NCBI RefSeq assembly: GCF_022605725.1
Contig: NC_065557.1
Coordinates: forward strand, 22,261,256 to 22,325,255
Direction of reading: 5' to 3'
DNA: 64,000 nucleotides
Source of the DNA: Anthonomus grandis grandis
Taxonomy: Eukaryota > Arthropoda > Insecta > Coleoptera > Curculionidae
Part shown: one piece after another, positions 10,723 to 23,352 of the stretch
How positions within the stretch are numbered: the stretch's first letter is position 1
Layout of the letters: each line of letters opens with the position of its first letter
Notes under the pieces: model-generated
Told to the model about the DNA's origin: nothing
Database searches by the model: none
What the model saw: only the letters and a program-made list of their open reading frames with translations
Made by a program: the position numbers and the translations under genes

Positions 10723-12774
10723 ATGGCGTTAAAAAAGTAAGTATAATCTTTATAGTTTTGATAATTAAATTGTTCTACTGCAAAGAATTTATTGTAAGTG
10801 ATGTAATTCAAGATATTTTATATACCCAATACGAATATTATTTAAAGTTACTAAAGGATTTTAGGTTGTTCCTATATTGGAACACTGGGACATAATTTTT
10901 TATTTTTATTGTAGTATTATACGACCCAAGAACTAATTGATTTAGTTGAAGATAAGCAGTTTTGGGCTGCAGATGTTTTTATCACACCTCTAAACGATGG
11001 AAGGGATTCTGAAGAGGATTCTGATAATGATGAAGTTCCTTCAGCTAATGTAAATCACCTTAGTGGTCGTCAAATGCAGTCAGAAGCTTGTGCTAAAATA
11101 AAAAACATTGATGGAGTAGCTTATATTGAGGTATAATTATCAGGATAAAAATATTGAGGAAATCTTTGCAATCAATTAGCAACCAGGAACCTCAGGCCAT
11201 TCGATCGTAAACGATAACTCTCCTGAATTATCTGATGGTAATGCAAGCTACGATAGCGATAATATACCTTTAGCTCGCTTGGTAACCCAGGCTAATATAA
11301 ACAGAACAAATTTAGAAAGAAGCTGGAAAAAAGTGGAATTAAATAACTCCTTCCTACAATTTGTTTCTCCGAAAGAGCCTGGCGCAAACGTCGACATATT
11401 TCCACATGCTGTTGCGTGCTTTGAATCATTTTTTGATATGGAAATATGAAATTATTTAGTAGAAATGTTTAATTTGTATGCCAGACGAAAAGGCAATCAT
11501 AATTTTAGTACTGATGCAGGAGAACTAAAATGCTTTATTGGTATTTTATATTTATCTGGGTATTTACAAGTCCCAAGATGGCGTATGCTTTGGGAGGTGG
11601 ATACTGGTACATACAATCCATTAATAGCAAACGCAATGCAAAAAAATCGATTTAAATTGTTAAAAAAATTTGCGCATTGTGCTGATAACAAGACAATAAA
11701 TTTGCGAAGTTGCAACCACTTTTCAACATGTTGAATGACCGATTTTTGTCTTATGCTCCGCTTAACGAAAAACTGTCTATTGATGAAAGTATGGTACAGT
11801 ATTTCGGAAGGCATGAAGCGAAGCAGTATATAAAAGGTAAATCTATTAGGTACGGCTATAAAATATGGTCCTTGTGTGAAAAATCTGGGTACCTAATGCA
11901 ATTTAATCCCTATCAAGATAAACAAGCAAATAGGCGCTACATGGATCTAGGATTGGGAGGATCTGTAGTGATTACCCTTTTGGAGAATCTCCCAAAAAAT
12001 GTCCCATTTAAAATTTATGGCGACAGATATTTTTCCTCCCTAAAATTAGTTAATTTGCTCCAAAAGAACGGAGTAGGATATACAGGTACAATCAACGGGA
12101 ATAGAGTTAGAGAATTGTCCTTTGCGCAATAAAATGCAAGAAAGAAAGGGTACAAGAGGCAGCTTTGATTATTCTACAGACTCTAATTCTCAAATAACAG
12201 TTACCTTATGGAATGATAACCGTCCTGTTCTAATTGTAACTAGTTGCGATCCGGTAAATCCTGTTGGTCAAGTTAGTCGGTAGATTTCCAGTGAGAAAAA
12301 AAATGCCTAGTTCCTCAGCCTTTTGTAGTCGGGCAATACAATAAATATATGGGTGGAGTGGACCGAATGGATCAAAATATACACAACTATAGAATTGGGG
12401 TTCGTTCCAAGAAATGGTGGTGGAGTCTTTTCGCATTTTGCTTGGACTCGTGCATGCATAATGCCTGGCAGTATTACTGACTTCGACCAAATGGCGAAAA
12501 AGTGGATTTTTTAAAATTTCGAAGAGAAGTGGTGCAGGTATATTTAAGAAAATATGGAAGGCCTATTTCAACTGGAGGACGCCCTAAAACATCAAAGCCG
12601 TTAGAGGCTCGGAGCCATAATCAAATTAGGTACGATGGTTTGAATCATTGGATTATTCCAGTCACCAAACAGAATAGGAGCACCCTATGTCACAAAAACT
12701 CGACTAAGATGTGTGAGAAATGTAACCTCAATTTACATGAGGCTTGTTTTAAAGACCATCATGTGTCCACTTAA
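10723..12774 (+). pseudogene. piggyBac transposase with C-terminal Cys-rich domain
   Basis: A probable first exon (ATG at 10723, donor GTAAGT at 10737) and a second from 10915 (acceptor TTATTGTAG) do not join in frame; one A in the A-run may be lost. A 49-bp intron (11131-11179) is convincing. The acidic N-terminus (DGRDSEEDSDNDE) is followed by ELKCFIGILYLSGYL (11527), LSIDESMVQYFGRHEAK (first Asp, about 11777), FKIYGDRYFSS (second Asp, about 12016) and GGVDRMDQNIHNYR (third Asp, about 12353). A Cys/His-rich end (CEKCNLNLHEACFKDHH) runs to the stop at 12774. Frames break at about 11455, 11725, 12130 and 12285, so no active protein is made. Confidence 0.88.
10868..10883. promoter_or_regulatory. 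Palindrome GTTCC-N6-GGAAC (piggyBac 1, internal)
   Basis: GTTCCTATATTGGAAC, a second copy of the 16-bp palindrome, lies inside the first presumed intron of the transposase gene. Confidence 0.6.
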
Positions 12775-13427
12775 TAATTATTTCATGATTTTTTAAATTA
12801 AACTTGACTTTTGTTCATAAAAATTAAAGTTGGTTTGATGTGTGTATCATGTATTCCCAGTGATCCAAAAATGGCACATCAATTTAAAAAATAAAAAAAA
12901 TATTTAGAAACAAAAAAACAAATTTTCACAGAAAAATATAATTAGTTAATTTGATTACTTTGATAGAAAAATATAATTAAAAGTTTTGCAAAACTCGGGC
13001 ATAACAGGTAATTTTAATTTATTTAAACTTGGGAAAAAACGGGTTAACATTGTTACTTGTGCATTTTTTGTCAACTTGATTTTGTTTCTAAAATTAAATT
13101 TATTGGGAATAATTATTGATCCACAGTTGAACTTTTCATTGCACATAGATTATGTTTGTAAAAAATTAGGGAAAAAAATTAATTTTTGTTTCGTGTTTCA
13201 ACTTGTTTGTCACTATGGTCTAAAAAGTTAGTATTTAACACTATTATATTGCCTCATTTTAATTATTGTTCAGCTTTACTTATATCTTGTACACAAGAAA
13301 ACATAAATAGGCTTCAATTACAGAAAAATAAAGCTATGAGGATTATTTTGAACTATGGTAAATATATACTAATTGAATCTATGCTTTCTACATTAAAATG
13401 GTTATCGGTAGGAACAAATATTGAAAA

Positions 13428-13942
13428 CTTTGCCACCAATTTATAACCAACTCGCACTACCGCACATCACTTACGATAATGACATCTAGACCGATCTGTC
13501 GCTACTACCACTCTGATAGGTTCGCATAATATAAATATTAATTTTAAAGTAATGTTAACTGTAGGCTAACCTAATTTGACACACATTTTTCCCGCCATCT
13601 AAGAAACCACAATAAATGTAAACAAAACACAAAGGAGACCAACGTTCTCCCCTTTTTAAATACTGTTTGTCCTGTTTAGTATTCTGTATAGTCTTAAGTG
13701 TGTCTAAATGTTACGTGTAATTTTAATAATATCGAATGTGTTCCCACTATGGTAAACTTCTGGGCTTAACTGACAAGTGAGTACATTCCATTCGTTCACC
13801 TTTGACTCATTTCAGTTAGCACTGATGATGGCTCATACGCCGAAAGCGCTCTGCTAAGCTTTTAAAATAAAAATTGCTCTGAATACATCTGGTTTGATTG
13901 ATTTGTATTATCCTTCGAGCAACACAGCCACTTCCCTCTTCT
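13428..13942 (+). mobile_element. 515-bp non-coding insertion with 12-bp duplication and hammerhead-like motif
   Basis: AAATATTGAAAA occurs at 13416-13427 and 13943-13954, and the LINE protein reads on across the two copies (...GTNIEKANLTL...), so this is an insertion with a 12-bp target duplication. It has no ORF. Near its 3' part (13816-13857) is a hammerhead-like fold. There are no inverted ends. Size and ribozyme suggest a retrozyme-like or Penelope-derived non-autonomous element (inference). Confidence 0.75.
13816..13857 (+). ncRNA. Hammerhead-ribozyme-like fold in the 515-bp insertion
   Basis: Stem I TTAGCA (13816-13821) pairs with TGCTAA (13852-13857), 6 bp. The core is CTGATGA (13822-13828), stem II GGC/GCC (13830-13832, 13839-13841) and GAAA 13842-13845. 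A minimal stem III (AG/CT, 2-base loop) follows, with CUC before the predicted cut after 13851. As in the Penelope copy, one extra U follows CUGAUGA. Confidence 0.55.
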
Positions 13943-14205
13943 AAATATTGAAAAGGCAAATTTAACATTAATTTTTAAAATCGAACATGGTCTTTTACCT
14001 AACTATTTAGCGGCGTTTTTGGAAAAAAGAAAAAAATTCTATCAATACAATATTCGGTCAAAGCAAAACTACAATATTCAACATGTTAAAACCATTGCTT
14101 TACAAAAATCACTGTTTTTTTGATGGAATTCGCTTCTTTAACCTACCAGTAAATATTAAAGAAGCAACATCACTGAATATGTTTAATAGAAAAGTTTTTT
14201 AAACA

Positions 14206-14888
14206 ATCAATTATAATTTAATTTTAAGTAATTTATTATCTTACACACGTGTATAATGAAATGTTTGTTATATGTACTAGACAGGTGCTAAACAAAGGAC
14301 ATATTATATATATTATATTTGAAGTCCAAAGTTTGTGTGAAAGGACCAAATTATTTTGATGATTTAAAGCAAAGAATTTGACAAAAAATTAGACTAATCG
14401 ATCCGCAAGTGATAGAAAATGTGTAATTGGGAGGTATTTACCGACTTTAAAAATGCAGTGAAGTAAGTGGATTACAAATTTAACATCAGTTGCAATAAAT
14501 ATTGTATAAATTTTTTAATTTCGTATGTTTTATTAGTCTATTACAGCAATAATAGGACAAATCGCTGATATTTAGGCAAATGTAATACAATATACAAAAA
14601 GTATTCAGAAGTGTTTCATTTAAAAAAATTAATGTTGACGCCATAGTTTCTGCTTGAGGTAGCCTATATAGAAAATTTTTATTGCAAAAAATGCGCAAGG
14701 GCTAATGTTAATCGACGTATCCAAAAAATTAAAGAAGAAAAGATTACCTTAAATTTAAATGAAATTTATTTCTTTTATCGTGAATTCATATATATGCTTC
14801 GAAACATTTAATTTGAAACCATTTTGATAAACGAATCCCTCTAAAGATTCTGAAAATTATTTAATTTTAAATTTACAATTTAAATTTA
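14206..14888. other. LINE 3' flank and unassigned AT-rich DNA
   Basis: No gene seen. The first part is probably the 3' UTR of the LINE remnant. Confidence 0.4.
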
Positions 14889-15006
<118 letters not shown>

Positions 15007-15161
15007 AACGAATTATTTTTATATTTATTTATATTTGGCCATGTCTCTGATTATTCCTCTATTGTGGCATATTGACTTGGCATGGCACTAGAAGGAGTTC
15101 TAGTGCCTACTCATTTATTGGATTTAGATATACTACACTTTAAAAAATATTTTGAGAAATA

Positions 15162-15348
15162 TGTAAGAAAGTAGACTCGTCTCAGGTTTAGAATCGACTA
15201 TATTGATCAGATAGAAAATACATATACATTTCGTTAACAATAATATTAATTGGTCTTGATCTATTAACCTACATCAGTGTTGCGACCTAGATTTGACGTT
15301 GGGTTATATTTGTTGATACTAAATAGTTTACATAAAGGTAGCACCACA
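15162..15348 (-). repeat. 3' LTR of the gypsy element
   Basis: 187 bp; TGTAAGAAAG...GCACCACA on the plus strand (TGTGGTGC...TTACA in element orientation). Identical to 27174-27360 except for G versus A in CATC(A)RTGTT. Confidence 0.95.
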
Positions 15349-15361
15349 TCTTTCCCCTTTT
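15349..15361 (-). promoter_or_regulatory. Polypurine tract
   Basis: On the minus strand AAAAGGGGAAAGA lies directly before the 3' LTR, the usual plus-strand primer position. Confidence 0.8.
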
Positions 15362-15724
15362 AAAAGAATGGCTTTTATTTTGGGCAAAGATAAAAGACAT
15401 TCGTTTTAAATAAAATATTTGCCCGTATTTTGAGAAAGTTGTGTTGCTTTGTGAAATACCGTAATTATTAGTATATCCTACCCCTTTTTTTTTTTTTTTT
15501 TTTTTCACTATAAAGACTTACTCTTAAAATATTTACAAATTATTATCACTATTACCATAATTATCCTTACACTTATACGTCACACTACTACGATAAATAC
15601 TTTTATAAAATAATGTTTGCGAATAAGTTATTTACAATGTGTGAGTATATGTCAACATATAATATTACTATACTAATTCTGTTTAATTTGTCGCGACATT
15701 AGATTTATATACATACATAATACG

Positions 15725-18434
15725 TCAATTTTCACTAGCACAGTATTTGTGTACTCTGTTTTTATGCACAGTAATTACTTTCCCTTTTTCACTTTTCACT
15801 GTACAATTTACCCCACTTGTACTTATAACTACAAAAGGGCCGTTAAACCAAGGATCAAACTTCGTCCGATTTTCTTTTTTAATGACTACAAAGTCACCTG
15901 GGTGTAGACTAAGGCTTTGAGAAGTTCTATCGTACTCTAACTTGCGCTTATCTTTCGCTCTGATTACAAAATCTCTCGCTCGCTGTAAAGAAATTTGAAG
16001 TTTATGACGAACTTCTTGATAAAAGGCATCAATATTGTAAATTGGGTCAATATTGTTTGTCAAGTCAGAAGTAAACTCAGGATTTCTTCCAAAAACTAGC
16101 TCAAAAGGCGTATAATCATGCAAAACTCCTGGGGTTGTATTAAAGCAAAATGAAAAATATTTAATATACTTGTCCCAATCTGTCCAAGAATCATTAATGT
16201 ACGACCTTAAATAGTCATTTAAAATTCTATGATTTCGCTCACAACCTCCGATGCTTTGGTGGTGGTAGGCTGTCGAAAATTTGTGATTTATTTGTAGTAG
16301 ATTGGTCACTTTTTCTAAAACCTCATTCTTAAATTCAGTCCCTAGGTCAGTACGAATCTCTTTCATCGGTCCATATACCAAAATAAAGTTATCTACTATT
16401 GCCTTGGCTACTGTTAATGCTTCTTTATTTTGTATAGGCGCGATGATAAGATATTTCGTTAATTCGCATTGCATGGTTACGGCATAAACATTATTGTTAT
16501 CGCTTTTTGTAAACGGGCCAATAGTGTCTAGGCATACAATATCGAAAGCTCGTTGCGGTGTTGGCGTAATGACCATGGGTTCCTGATGATTAATTTTGCT
16601 TTTGTTTACCTGGCATTTTTTACAAGTTTTTACATAGTTTGCAACATCACGTGACATCTTTTTCCAACGAAATTTGGTTCTTAGTTTTTTTAAAAGTCTC
16701 TTTTGACCGCAGTGACCGCCGCAAATTGGGTCATCATGATACTTCTGAATAAGTTTTTGTTTTTCATCCTTGTCTATTATAAGTTTTGGGTCGTGGTATA
16801 AAAATATTTTTAAATTGTGTAAATAGTCTTGTCCTAGTAATTTAAAATCTTCAAACGTGCACGTACTAAATATTTCATCATTTAATCTTAATTTTAATTT
16901 TTGCAAATTGTTTTCACTAGCCATTATTCGAAGCTGAGACAATATTTTCCCTAAAGAAAAATTGCCATTAGTGAAATTCATTTTGCTTTCAGCGCTGATT
17001 TTATTTTTACCGTGATTTTCCAAAATTATTCGTAAATAATCTGGCTTAATAATAAATTTTATACTAGGAATTTTAATTAAATCGTAGTTATCATTTGTTT
17101 GTATTATATTTAAGTCTTTACCTGATTCGAGAGAACGCGTTTTTGAATTATTTTGGGACACGCATGTTCCCTGTTGTTTTCTAGACATAGACCTAGTTAT
17201 TGCCAAAATTTGCTTAGACTCTGACGTCATATTCTTAAGATCTTGCATATTAATTCTAGATAACGCGTCAGCTACGACGTTATCCTTACCTTTTATGTAT
17301 TCGATTTCAAAATCATATTCCTCTAAATCTAATCTCATGCGCATTAGCTCTGAAGAAGGATTTTTCATTGCAAAGAGATAAACTAGGGGTCTATGATCTA
17401 ATTTAACTAAAAAATGTGTGCCATATAAATAAGGTCTAAAGTGATTAATGCCCCAATGTATGGCTGCTAATTCCTTTTCTATGACAGATTTATTAGTTTC
17501 TCCTTTTGTGAAACTTCTTGACGCATATGCTATAGGCAGATCTTGACCATTTGATTTTTGAGATAGAACTGCACCGCAAGCCTCTTTTGACGCGTCGGTT
17601 GTCAAGATAAAAGGCTTTGAAAAATCTGGGTGTTGTAATATTTGCGGATCAATAAGCATATGCTTCAGCCTGTTAAACGAATCTTGGCATTCTTTGGTCC
17701 ATACAAATGGTGCATTTTTTTTTGTTAGCTTAGTTAGTGGTTTAGCAATTTCTGCGAAATTTCGTATAAACCTTCTATAATAATTACAGAAACTAGTAAA
17801 CCGCCTAACGTCATCGCCGTTTGTTGGAATTGGATATTTATGAATTGCCTCATATTTCGATTCGTCAGGTAAAATACCATCCGCGCGTATTTGATGACCA
17901 ACGTAACAACAATTGTTTTGGAAAAATGCACATTTGTTTGGGTTTAATTTTAGATTAAATTTACGACAGGTACTAAACACACTTTTTAGATTTTCAAGGT
18001 GGTGACCTACTGAGCATCCAATAACAGTTAGGTCATCCATATATAAAAATGCCTTTTCGGGGGTTATTCCCGCAAAAGCGATACTCATCATTCGCTGAAA
18101 ACTATTTGGACTAACTTTCAAACCGAATGGCAGCCTAGTAAATCTATAAGAACCTTGATTTGTGCTAAAAGTTGTTATATCTCTGGAATTTTCTTCCAAG
18201 GGTATTTGATGAAATCCCGATTTAAGATCTAATGTAGAAAAATATTTGGCTCTTCCCAATTGATCTAAAATTTCAGAAATTGACTTAATCGGAAATTTAT
18301 CAGCACAAAGTTTTCTGTTAATCTGGCGAAAATCGACTACCAGACGCCATTTTTTCTCACCGTCTTTGGATTTTTTAGGAACCAATAATATTGGGCTATT
18401 ATATTCGGCATACGATGGCTCAATAATATTGTCT
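15725..18434 (-). CDS. pol: gypsy pol, C-terminal part: RT, RNase H, integrase
   Basis: This is one long open frame with no stop inside. It begins at the transposon junction with LKDNIIEPSYAEYNSPILLV, then RWRLVVDFRQIN-like fingers, FSTLDLKSGFHQIPL, LPFGLKVSPNSFQ and the catalytic FLYMDD. RNase H shows LTTDASKEACGAVLSQ and ADALSR. Integrase has an HHCC zinc region (HDDPICGGHCG...CKKCQVN), catalytic CLDTIGPF, IRTDLGTEF and GGCERNH, and a GPF motif (WFNGPFVVI) near the end. The frame joins exactly with 23960-24875 once the transposon and one TTAA are removed. It is intact apart from that insertion, so this copy cannot make full Pol. Confidence 0.95.
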
Positions 18435-19227
18435 TTAAGAGCGCTATTCCCGGCGCGACCAACTGAGAATCCGCTTTTAGTCGTTTAGCCCGTCCGGCAA
18501 ACATCTGACAACACGGTACCGTCGCGTCGTCACTTGCTTTCCCATCGATCCGCAGCGATCCGGGCTGCATTGCGTTGTGAATTTTTGAGCGGTGTCGTGG
18601 TCGACGTCCAGAAAAGCGCTTTATTTTTTTTTTAAGTTTATTCTATTTCTGCTTCATAAGAAGTTTTTGCGCAATTAGTAAAGCATTTATTGGATACGCT
18701 TTTGTGATTTTAATCTAAAAAAAAATCTTTAGGCTTATACAGATTTTCAATAAACTTTGTAAAAAAATTGCACCAAAACACAAGACACAAGCGCAATTTT
18801 ATTCTGCATTATGTTAAAATAGGTTTTTCAAATCAAATAATAAAATGATAAAATATTACTATTTATTACACATAATAACCTATAAGTTATCTATTATCTA
18901 TAAATATTAGCTTTAATTATTGTGTTTGAGATATTGACAGTTAAAAATCATCTTGAATACACTTTGATATGCTGTAAGTTTATTTTATTTTTGCACTTTA
19001 TTTTTACCAGATTCGTGCTACGCCCAATTTAGAAATTATGGGAAAATACTGCAATAAATTAAAAAAAAAAGAAACGAACGAAACGTATATTAACAAAAAA
19101 ATATAAACATATAAAAAACGTATATACATATTTATTAAGGTTTTTACATATTAGGAAATAAATAAAAAAAAAATTAATAAGCTTCTGCATCGATTCAGTT
19201 GACAGGTTTTTCGCCAACGGAAGAATT

Positions 19228-22200
19228 TTAAGTTCTGATAGGCAGCCCTTTTGGATAAAGCGGGTCAACTATTTCTGGTAATAAAAAATTGAAGTAGAAG
19301 GCTTTTAATTTTGGTAACATTTGTTCCTCCCAAAATTGTTCGTCACGGCCAATCTAAAAAAATACAGAATACTATAAAGAATTAATTTATGTTTTCAATT
19401 AAAACTCTCACCTGTTCAACTAACATGCCAAGAGGGCTCCAAATAATAAAATAGCATGATTGCTTGTTAGCTATAGCTAACTGCCCCTGAACTTGGTAGT
19501 AATAATTGTGGTTTTTTTTCAAATGTAGGTGGTTATTTTCCAATGTAGCGAATGTGATCTTTTTTGATAATATTGCTTCGGTTGGAGTCATGTTGGTAAT
19601 GCTAAATGGGCATTTAACTTCTACCAAATCATGTTCATTAATGCAACCATCAGGGCTCGCTGCCAAATAATATTCTTGTTCACCTATAAAAATTCCACAT
19701 CGAGACACTTTTAAATTAAATTCATTTTCAAATTCTAAAATTGCTCGGGCCTCGCTTTCACTTCCATATCTTGTAGCATTATTGCCGCTAAAATTTCCAT
19801 ACAGCATCGTTTTTATTGCACCACATGGCGAGGTTTTTGCCCGCATTTTACATATTTTGCCAAAATTTGAGGCAGTAATCCGCTGTGATCTTTCTTGTAT
19901 CCATTTTGGATTAGAAGCCTGGCCAATTGTAGAATTTTCAATATGTTTTATTTCCTCTGGACTTTTTTTCATATCTTTTAAGATTTCTTTTTTCCTCGAG
20001 ATAAAAACGTCACTGTTTATTTCTAAAGAAATGTAATGGGCGTCAGGACAATAATCCTTATCAGGAAGAGTTTGTTTTCTTTTCTTATTTTTTTTTTTTG
20101 AAATTAATGTTTTTTGCAGTCTTTTAGTTTGATAAAACAGCCTTATCTTTTTACATCTCTGAATATACCGCTTAGTAAAGGAACGAGGGCTTGTGCCTAT
20201 TGCGGTTTTATGAAGGATTTCATAATAGCTACCACCAGAATTAAATGACAATGCAGCTGCCTCACAGCGAGCTTCATATGAACCTCGTTTGCAAAAATTT
20301 ATACGCTTGCCACCAACAAATTTGCTAACAATACTGTTATAATGCTCAGCGAGGTTATTGTCCATATTGAGGATTAGGCTGCTTGCATTATCTATAATTC
20401 TTTGCAAAGCTACTAAGATGTCTTCATAAATTCCACAAGTCTGCATACTTGGCACTAAATTTGTGTAATTTGGATTATCACACTTGAAATAATTAATTTC
20501 TTTACATCTGGCGTGTTCCCCAAATACATGACTTGGGGCATTAGAGATGTCACCCCTTAGCAATTTAATTTTTTGGTCCATCGTGGTGTCTTCTGCGATT
20601 CTGTGAGTGGTGGCTTTTGTTATCGCACTTCTTAATCTTAAAAATCTGTTCAAAACCTCTTTTCTTAACGCCAATGGTACAGGTACATTTTTAGAATTAC
20701 TTCGTTTTTTATCTGCAAATTAAAAAGAAAGAAAGTAGAAAACAATAGATACACATTATATAATTGTATAAGTTTAATAGTATGAGTTTAATAGTGTAAG
20801 TTTAAAATTTGCCAATATCATTTTATTTAAATTAAATTTAATTTTCATTTAAATCAATAAACGCATTTCTTAGATACAAATATGAAAAAAAAAATTTTTT
20901 TTACAAAGTTTAACACCCTGTATCTTGAAAACAAACCGCTTCCGGACATATTATGTTTATTTAAAAAAAAGTTTATTTTTACATGATTTATCACTTCTAG
21001 AAGTTTGTACAAACCTGACACCCTGTATGGCTTATATGTATGTGTAATAAAATACAGGGTGTTTCATTTAAAATGATATACATGGGGATATCGGAGACCG
21101 TCAAAGATACAGGGTGGATCAAATGAGAAAAAAGTTGCGCATTTTTGTAAACATATGTCATTGTCATATGTCATATGTCATTTGTAACAATATGCCATTT
21201 AAAAATTTTAAAAGCTCCGAGTGGTTCCGAAGATAATCGGAAAATCCGATATTTGAAAAAATCGATTTTATTTTTTTCTAAGCTTATTTTTTATCCGATT
21301 TTTTTAAAACTTTAAAAAGCAATTTTCAGAGTAACTTTTTACGTGCTACATGAAGGTATTTTTAGATTTTTAGTACGACGTTTCGTCTTTTGCCGACCAT
21401 CATCAACTTTTTTTTTCTTATGGACGCTATATTGGATTTTTGCATATTTAATTCAAAGCAAATTTTTAAATAGCATACTGTTAAGCTCAAAAATGCGTAA
21501 CTTTTTCCCCATTTGATCCACCTTGTATCTTTGACGGTTTCCGATTTCCCCATGTATATCATTTTAAGTGGGACACCCTTTATACTGGTATTAAAATATA
21601 AAATATACATACTACATATTTCTCGAATTTTCTTGGCAAAATTTCGCAACAAATGATTCCTGCACTCCACCTTTTGCACCAACATATTACCATAAGGCTT
21701 TGATTGCAATAATTTTCGGTGGACCGAGGAATCTCCATCACCAATCATTTTTGTAAATTTTAAATTGTAAAGCTCCATGCTTCTTTTAAAGCCCTCCAAT
21801 ACTATGTCAGCTTCCATCGATGTAGATGTGCCGTTCCAGTTCTTATGACATTTATGTATTGGAACGTCTTTTTTTTTATTTTCGTACCAGGAACATAACG
21901 AACAAAATTTATTTCTTATTCCCAGAAATAACAACTTCCCTGTTTTATAGCCAACTATACATGCCTAAAAATTACAAATTAAAACATTAATCATTTATGT
22001 AATGTTTTTAGTCAACAGTTAAAAGAAAATACTTATTTTCGATTTTGATATTATTATTATTAGTATTACCACTCCAGATGAAGAATCATAATTGACATTG
22101 TAGGATCTCTTTGCCCAAGCCCCATCGGTCACTACGGTAATACATGGAATTCCATCTTTATCCACTTCGCCTTCAATGGTTGCGATTCTAGCTTCTTCAG

Positions 22201-23352
22201 CGGCAGCTTCTTCCATACTCTTCCATGCGGATTCCCTAATCAAATGACCCACTTTCTCATGGTGGCTGCTAATCGTTTTATAAGACATAAATGGCATATT
22301 CATGGAAGCGGCTACTTCATTAATTTGTGAATAGCCTAGTCCGGTAGATATGGTGCTTAAAACCACTGAAGAATTTAGTTCAAGTTGTTGAAATTTATTT
22401 TCTTCATTTGAAATTACTTTAGTGACGTTACACATTTTACATTTTAGTGTAAATTCACTATATAATCCGTTTCTCTTTTCTTTAATCAATTCCATATCCA
22501 CAAGAGTGCAGTCAAACGGTTTATGCCGTTCCCCATTTAAAAATTGTTTAAATAAATATTCAACGTCAAATATCCGCCTACCTGCTATCTCAAATTCATT
22601 GCTAAAAAATTAATTAATTTCATATAATTATTTTTAATAAATAATGTATTAAATTATTTACCACTTTTTTCTTTTTTTCGCCGATTCTAAATTATTTTCT
22701 TGTTGGCTTTGACTTTTAGCACCATTTTCAAGTTTATTATCATTTTCTATACTAAAATGTAATACGTTTAGATTATAATTAAAAAATAACATGTAATATA
22801 TACATACCTCATAGAATCTTCAACATTTAACTCACTATAATTATTCAAAATTGTTGGCGATATTTGTTGCTGAGAATCTTGATAATTATAACCACACGAG
22901 GGTAATAAATGAAATCATTACTGTAATAAATGAAAGTTATTTTTCTATGGAATATGTTGTATTTTTCAGGATAATGTTGTTGTAAATTCTAAATACTCAA
23001 AAAAGTTACCTTAAAAACATTAAAAAGTTAAAAAAGGCACTTCTCTAAATGCTTATAAAAAATCCTATACTAACCTGGATTCCTCGCGAGCCTTTTCTTC
23101 TAGATAGTCGACAGAAACAGTATTTTTAACAGAAACAGTATTTTTAAAAGTTTCAGATGCAGTTCTAAAATAAAGTAAGATTAAAAAGTTTTAATAAACC
23201 TAAGTAAATAATAAACCTTTATTTAGGTTAAAACTGTTTTATACTTACCTTAAATTATTTATTTTATTAGATCGGGCTTGTTTCATTCTCTGTTTTAAAG
23301 ATTTTTTATTAATATAATACACATCTTTTTTACCCTCCTTTCGTTTACCCAT
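19228..23352 (-). CDS. Mutator/Kolobok-like transposase fused to YqaJ-type nuclease, eight exons
   Basis: Exons read from splice sites: 23352-23249, 23164-23075, about 22920-22808, 22751-22662, 22601-22070, 21964-21613, 20712-19412, 19353-19228. Phases agree except at exon 3, whose 5' boundary or frame is off by 1-2 bases. The product is about 900 residues. After a basic start (MGKRKEGKKDVYYINKKSL), the transposase core shows CITVVTDGAWAKRSY, GYKTGKLLFLGIRNKFCS, MIGDGDSSVH and NLAEHYNSIVSKFVGGKR. The C-terminal third has a PDDEXK-nuclease (YqaJ) pattern: RSQRITASNFGKI, GSESEARAI, AASPDG and LVEVKCPF. The last exon adds FWEEQMLPKLKAFY and ends LPIRT. No THAP finger is seen. Roles are inferred: the DDE part moves DNA; the nuclease role is unknown. 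Confidence 0.85.
21053..21582. mobile_element. MITE-like element with about 100-bp inverted ends, in a transposase intron
   Basis: The left arm (21053-21147, starting TACAGGGTGTTTCATTTAAA) and right arm (21487-21582) are close inverses. The element lies entirely within the 900-bp intron 20713-21612 of the transposase-YqaJ gene. It has no ORF. On the minus strand at 21407-21373 is a TTGATGA...GACGAAACGTCGTA stretch resembling a decayed hammerhead. Confidence 0.8.

Larger units (their letters stand above)
10572..13047 (+). mobile_element. piggyBac-like element 1 (complete ends, broken gene)
   Basis: TTAA at 10572-10575 and 13044-13047 flanks inverted ends starting TTAACCCGTTTTTTCC at the left and its exact inverse at the right (16 bp). 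A TTAA target and CCC/GGG ends are the piggyBac signature. The interior holds a spliced, degenerate piggyBac transposase gene on the plus strand. Total length is 2476 bp, normal for the superfamily. The right neighbour is a LINE remnant. Confidence 0.92.
13048..14205 (+). pseudogene. LINE reverse transcriptase C-terminal region, interrupted
   Basis: Part one (13048-13427) reads LGIIIDPQLNFSLHIDYVCK, then after a shift FNTIILPHFNYCSALLISCT and LQLQKNKAMRIILN, then LSTLKWLSVGTNIE. Part two (13943-14200) continues KANLTLIFKIEHGLLPNYL and FFNLPVNIKEATSLNMFNRK. This is the thumb/connection region of a CR1/jockey-type LINE. Between the parts lies a 515-bp insertion. The N-terminal RT is missing; piggyBac 1 sits directly upstream. 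Confidence 0.75.
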
